From Amoebidium appalachense (lineage: Eukaryota; Ichthyosporea), in contig CAVNZM010000007.1 in the NCBI GenBank assembly GCA_963693365.1, positions 8,618,001 through 8,682,000 on the forward strand: DNA of 64,000 bases, in the 5' to 3' direction. A program made the translations under genes and the position numbers. Shown here piece by piece: positions 59,749 to 64,000 of the stretch. The notes under the pieces were generated by a model. The model saw only the letters and a list, made by a program, of their open reading frames with translations, searched no databases and was not told where the DNA came from. The first letter of the stretch is position 1, and the number at the start of each line of letters is the position of its first letter.

Positions 59749-61721
59749 CGGGCATACCAAGATGGGGGCCGGGGGGGGGGGGGGGGGGGGGAGGGGGGGG
59801 GGAGGGCAAGCCATACCAGAACTTTGGCACCGACAGACTCGGTTGCAAAGGTGCTTGATTGGTCAACGGTCACGGGGTCACCATATAGGCCGGCAATGAT
59901 TGGCTGGAAGTAGGCGTGCTGGGAGGTGTTGGGGGGCCAGAACTGGTAGTTGCGTGTGCGGGCACTACTTGTTGCACCCCTGTGTTTTGATTGGTTTAGA
60001 GGACACCAATGATATCAGGAATGGCATGTGGAACAACAACAACAAACTTGCCTTTATGCCCCGCCTATGCAATTAGTCACACTACTAACCGTTATGGGGC
60101 TTTTACCCCCCCCATCCCCCCCCCAAAGTCCTACTCTCCCCTTCCTTTTCCTATAGTTTCCTTACCGATTTCACCCCGAAGTGTAGTATAATGAGGTACC
60201 AAGACAGATCAAAAGAAGGCAGAAAGCCAACGGAGGGGCTACAGGCCCCCCCGGGGGGAGGGAGGGGGTGATACGGGGGGGGGGGGGGGGGGGAGGGCTC
60301 ACCGATGGTTGAAGTTCCAGATGGTCATGTATTTAGCATTGTGGGGCATGTTGCTGGCAGACCCCCCGTTGCCGGTTAAAACCCCCCCAGTCAGGGAGTC
60401 CCACAGAATGTTGAAGGTGTGTCTGGCGTGAGAGTCTACACGCCCACCAATCTGAAACACGTGGTGGGTGAGAGATGGACGGCACAGACATACATTGTGG
60501 AAACGTGAAAATTGATTTTAGGATCGCCCGCAAAATGGCAATCATGGCTCGTGTTGATGCGGCATGTGTGTGTAATTGAAATAAATACCTCACTCCCAAC
60601 TGTGGATGCCATGATATTACCTTCATGGGGGCATCAAGTACTCTTTGTCCATAAATGACCACGGGATAGGTTCCGGGAACTAGAGGGTTGAAGGGGGGGA
60701 GGGGGGGGGGGGAGGGAGAGAGAAAGGGGGGGGGGGGGGGGGGAGGGGGGGGGGTAATAGGCAGAGCGTAGCATGGATTAGATACTGTCATTGTGAATGG
60801 ATGGCCTGCCAGTCACAAACTCTGCTTAAAAGGGGGGGGGGGGGGGGGGGGAGAGGGAGAGAAACAGGGTGAAGGAGAAAATGCGCAAATACCGGAATTG
60901 TGTTTCTTAGGGCGACCATATTAGTGTTTGAGGAGGCAGTGCTGGGGCCATGCCATTGGTCAGAGGTCACGTCCTGCACAAGCACCCCGTAGCCCCGCAT
61001 GCTGTTGATGCCAAAGTGGCCCATCTTACCAGTCACACGCACATTCTGGATCTGGGGGGATTGTGGAAAGCTAAGAATGCGTAGACGTTTGATGTGTTGA
61101 TATGGAGGTTGCGCCTGTGTGTAACTTTGCATAAGGAAAACAAAGGACCTGGCGCGTAGGGGAAGGGGGGGGATGGGGAGGCGGGTACTCATATGGGAAA
61201 AGGGTCGGTGAAAAGTTTTCTGGGTTACATACATGATATATATCTACATAACATAATGGATATCCATCTACTGTCCCCTATAATCCCTTCTATATGTTTT
61301 ACGCCCTAAGATGGGGTGACATAGTGCTTAAGCTGTGAGGTAGGCTGAGGCTTTGAGAGAAAACGGAAGTCAGGAGAAGAAGGTGGGGGGAGGGTGGAAG
61401 GTTGGGGGGAGGGGTTTCAGGGGGAGGCGGGGGGGGAGAGGGAGGGAGGGGGGAGGGGGAGAGACCGGGGGCCTCGGCGGGGGGGGGGGGGGGGGGGGGG
61501 GGGTATGGAGACTTACAGTGCATGCCATGGATGAGTCCAGCAGGACTGCTATGCTCACGCTGTCAAACACTACATCCCGCACCCAGCAGTTACGAGCACT
61601 CGTGAACCCCAGAGGGCACCAGCCCTGACACAAATCCAATTAGCATCGCCAGTGATTAAAACTAAACTAAGTGGCACGAATATATGTACTTGAAATTTGA
61701 TTGAGACATAGAGGAGAGGGG

Positions 61722-61752
<31 letters not shown>

Positions 61753-61792
61753 ACGGGCAAGAGAGAGGCAAAGGGGGGAGCAGGGGGGGGGA

Positions 61793-61828
<36 letters not shown>

Positions 61829-61905
61829 TTGAAAAGCAGGTTATTGGTTTTCTAACCGCATCGAGAAAAAAAAGAGAGAGGGAGACGACATGTTTGTGTT
61901 TGTGC

Positions 61906-61953
<48 letters not shown>

Positions 61954-61989
61954 ATATGTTTTCTTTTTATCTTTGTTTTTTTGGTGGTG

Positions 61990-62020
<31 letters not shown>

Positions 62021-62228
62021 GGGGAGGGGGGAGGAGGGGGTAAAAACAACAGCACATGACCCCCAAAAAGGAAATAATCAACCAATTTCCATTGGCCAGT
62101 GGACAGGTTAGGGCACCTACATAGTCATCCGTATCTGACGCATGGTGAGAGAATGACCCTGGTACATACTTCCACGCACCTGCAGAAAACACGTGTGGTT
62201 TAATGGGGGGGAGTTGGTGTGTGTGTGT

Positions 62229-62312
<84 letters not shown>

Positions 62313-62569
62313 GGGTGAGGATGGAGTTTGGCGGGGGAGGGGAGGGGGGAGGGGGGAGGGACGAGAGGGGGGGGATTATGAAACACCACAGTGAATTCGT
62401 GGGTGTTTGTTAATGGCTTTGTGTGATCTTGTGCTCAGATGTGAGGTGGAAGAAATATCCATTGAGGCCTCAGGGGTGTGTGAATCATTGGAGACTAAAC
62501 ATGCAACATGCCATGCCGTGTGTTTGGGAAAAAAGGTCGGGTATAGTGCTTGAGTGTTAGGAAGCGTGT

Positions 62570-62601
<32 letters not shown>

Positions 62602-63625
62602 CGGGGGAAGAGAGGAGAAGGGGAGGGGGGGGGAAGGAGGGGGGGGGGGGGGGGGGAGGGGTTGCGGGCGGGGGGAGAGAAGGAGAGGAAGAGGGGGGGG
62701 GGAGGGCTGGGAAGGGAGGGGGAGGGGGGACGGGGGGAAGGGGGGCAAGGGGGAGGAGGGGGCTACGTACTTGTGATGGTCATAGCCTCGACACCAACCT
62801 CCTCCACAAACAGATAGGGGGCAACTGTGATGGTGTTGGCTGCACTCATAAACAGCTGTGTGTGTGTGTGAGGGGGGGGGGGGGGGGGGGGGGGGGGAGG
62901 GGGGGGGGGGGGGGGGGGGGGGGGGAGGGGGGAGAGGAGGGAGAGGGGGGGGGAGGGGGAGGGGATGTATGTGAGTGGGCCAAGTCCTTGATTTGAGTAG
63001 CGTGTGGCGGTAATTACAAGCATAACGAGAAGTCGTGTAAGTGTATTTGGAGAAGAAACATAGTTTTCTATCAACTATGAAAAAACGATTACATATCATT
63101 TTTGTCGGCAGAAAGAGCACAAAGAGCAACATAGACACATGCCGTTTTTTACCGTTTTGCTTTTTCTTTTCTTCTCTTTTATCCTTCCTTTCTTTCTTTT
63201 TTTTTTGGTGGTGTGAAGAGGGGAGGGGGGGGGGGGGGGGGGGATGTGAAGGAAGGCAGGGGCCGGGGGGGGGGGGGGGGGGGGAGGGAGGGAGGGAGGG
63301 AGGGGAGGTGTGTGGGGGGTGGGTGGGGGGGGGGGGGGGGGGGGGGGGGGAGGGAAAAAGGGAAGAGGGGGGGGGATGAGAGGGGGGGTACGTTGACTTG
63401 AATGGGCTCGACCAGGGTGATTGATTTTTCTGTTGCGTTGATGGAAGAGATGCAGTGCAGCAGGCGCACATAGGGTCCCTCGTCGTAGTTGAAGCTCCAC
63501 GTCTGCGATTGGCGGGTTAAAAATATTAATGATAAATATTAAAAATTAAAAATTAAGAAATAAGAGGTATACCACATGTAGCAAATGGCCCACCAAAGAG
63601 AGAGAGGAGTGAGCAGGGGGGAAAG

Positions 63626-63676
<51 letters not shown>

Positions 63677-63990
63677 GGGGGGGGGGAAGGGGGAGGTAGG
63701 GGGGGGCAGGGGCGGGGCTCTTCACTTACTGTTGGTGGGCTGCTATTCTCATACCAGAGCTTAACTGTCTTGGGGTCACTCTGCCTGCAAGCAAACAACA
63801 TGTGAGGCTAGCCTGAGTATACATAGCCTCCTCCTGCCCCCCAACTCCCCCCCCCCCCCCCCCCCCCACACCCTCTCACTCTCCCCTCCCCCCCTTCTCC
63901 CCCCCCCCCCCCCACCCCACATCTACTTCCAATGATAATATTCAGCAATGAGTATGCACCACTGGGGGATTGATTGGCACACAACCTCAA
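56226..63990 (-). CDS. Secreted-type beta-helix / thrombospondin type-1 / ricin-like protein, 5' end outside window
   Basis: Exons resolved on the minus strand: 63730-63784, 63392-63502, 62771-62855, 62121-62179, 61517-61624, 60893-61051, 60621-60679, 60303-60451, 59817-59979, 59275-59350, 58481-58668, 57976-58192, 57338-57548, 56226-56622. An edge exon is at 63935-63990. Nearly all junctions keep phase. The first part ([76 protein letters not shown]) reads as a right-handed parallel beta-helix of the pectate-lyase-like type. Next come two thrombospondin type-1 repeats, [15 protein letters not shown] and [20 protein letters not shown], each with six spaced Cys. The C-terminus has Cys-paired segments [16 protein letters not shown] and [20 protein letters not shown] with QHWQM, like ricin-type lectin repeats. 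It ends in MQHFGV. Secretion or surface location is inferred from Cys content, as the signal peptide is outside. The link before exon 60621-60679 is out of phase, so one exon is missing there. Confidence 0.8.
57067..57250. repeat. (CA)n microsatellite
   Basis: CA/TACA arrays lie in the last intron of the beta-helix/TSP1 gene, about 80 bases from the donor of exon 57338-57548. Confidence 0.95.
57630..57950. repeat. Poly-G and TG tracts flanking a TSP1 exon
   Basis: G tracts at 57632-57661, 57882-57909 and 57924-57938 and a TG array at 57840-57881 lie between the TSP1 exon 57976-58192 and exon 57338-57548. Confidence 0.9.
58864..59175. mobile_element. MITE with 30-bp TIRs and TTAA flanks
   Basis: The left end TTAAACCAACCTCCGTATCT (then ACCATTTTAG) is repeated inverted at the right end (CTAAAATGGTAGATACGGAC then CTTGGTTTAA), 28 of 30 matching. 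TTAA at both edges looks like the target duplication, with element ends ACC...GGT, as in piggyBac-type insertions. The body has no ORF. It lies in the intron between TSP1 exon 58481-58668 and exon 59275-59350. Part of the body is shared with 12005-12246. Confidence 0.85.
59351..59500. repeat. (TG)n block abutting an acceptor
   Basis: The TG array starts immediately at the acceptor of exon 59275-59350 (CACACAG|CCATCG on the gene strand). Confidence 0.9.
61700..61830. repeat. Poly-G cluster
   Basis: G tracts at 61725-61752 and 61799-61827 lie between exons 61517-61624 and 62121-62179. A TG/G block lies at 61909-62032 and a further G-rich stretch at 62228-62380. Confidence 0.9.
62565..62760. 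repeat. Poly-G and GGA-rich block
   Basis: G25-30 tracts and GGGA sequence run up to the donor of exon 62771-62855. A second block lies at 62872-62965 on its other side. Confidence 0.9.
63220..63390. repeat. G-rich block at a donor site
   Basis: G tracts at 63227-63243, 63266-63284 and 63329-63350 lead up to the donor of exon 63392-63502, whose transcript reads GTACCCCCCCT. Confidence 0.9.
63628..63686. repeat. (TG)n and poly-G
   Basis: A TG array and a G27 tract lie between exons 63392-63502 and 63730-63784. Confidence 0.9.
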
Positions 63991-64000
63991 ACATTCAGCC

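Overview
The window is nuclear DNA from a eukaryote, probably a protist. Genes are split by spliceosomal GT-AG introns into exons of 32 to 726 bases. The introns are packed with (TG)n/(CA)n and (AG)n microsatellites and with G or C homopolymers of up to about 78 bases. tRNA-Ala genes carry an AGC anticodon, the eukaryotic pattern. The gene content (ribosomal protein S16, an hSSB1-like SOSS-B protein, a HAUS2-like augmin subunit, thrombospondin type-1 repeats, C2H2 finger, LINE debris) fits a unicellular holozoan or another intron-rich protist. I cannot name the species. Strictly canonical splice sites argue against a typical dinoflagellate.

Layout from left to right, with exon models built by hand from splice sites and reading phase. 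RPS16 (minus) has two exons at 164-879 and runs off the left edge. An hSSB1/NABP-like SOSS-B gene (minus, 2651-8384) has five exons in perfect phase giving 213 residues. A monoglyceride-lipase-like alpha/beta hydrolase (minus, 12499-24207) has eleven phase-consistent exons giving about 505 residues. Its nucleophile-elbow serine is alanine, and its last exon adds an octapeptide-repeat tail. Intron 2 of this gene holds a same-strand tRNA-Ala(AGC) cluster with intact, anticodon-changed and half-length copies. A short unrecognised gene lies at 25556-26976 (minus). A plant/cyanobacterial-type aldo/keto reductase (plus, 28943-32801) has six exons and 336 residues. A class I SAM-dependent methyltransferase (minus, 33698-39247) has five exons and 224 residues and is tail-to-tail with the reductase.

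From about 39.6 to 44.7 kb is a transposon graveyard: an inverted pair of short foldback elements, a broken non-LTR reverse transcriptase and Cys-rich ORF debris. An apparently intronless C2H2 protein follows (plus, 45169-46302), then a HAUS2-like augmin subunit (minus, 47727-52610, 5' end not found). The right end is filled by a large secreted-type gene (minus, 56226 to beyond 64000). It combines a parallel beta-helix region, two thrombospondin type-1 repeats and a C-terminal Cys-rich region resembling ricin-type lectin repeats.

These are independent housekeeping and accessory genes, not an operon or a gene cluster. The unusual biology is in the non-coding DNA: a minisatellite made of 5' splice-site copies, a dispersed tRNA-like (Pol III box) repeat family embedded in G tracts, a 493-bp near-perfect palindrome, several MITEs with recognisable terminal inverted repeats, and a nested tRNA cluster. 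All exon joins are inferred from sequence alone. Gene names rest on recalled family resemblance, not on a database search.
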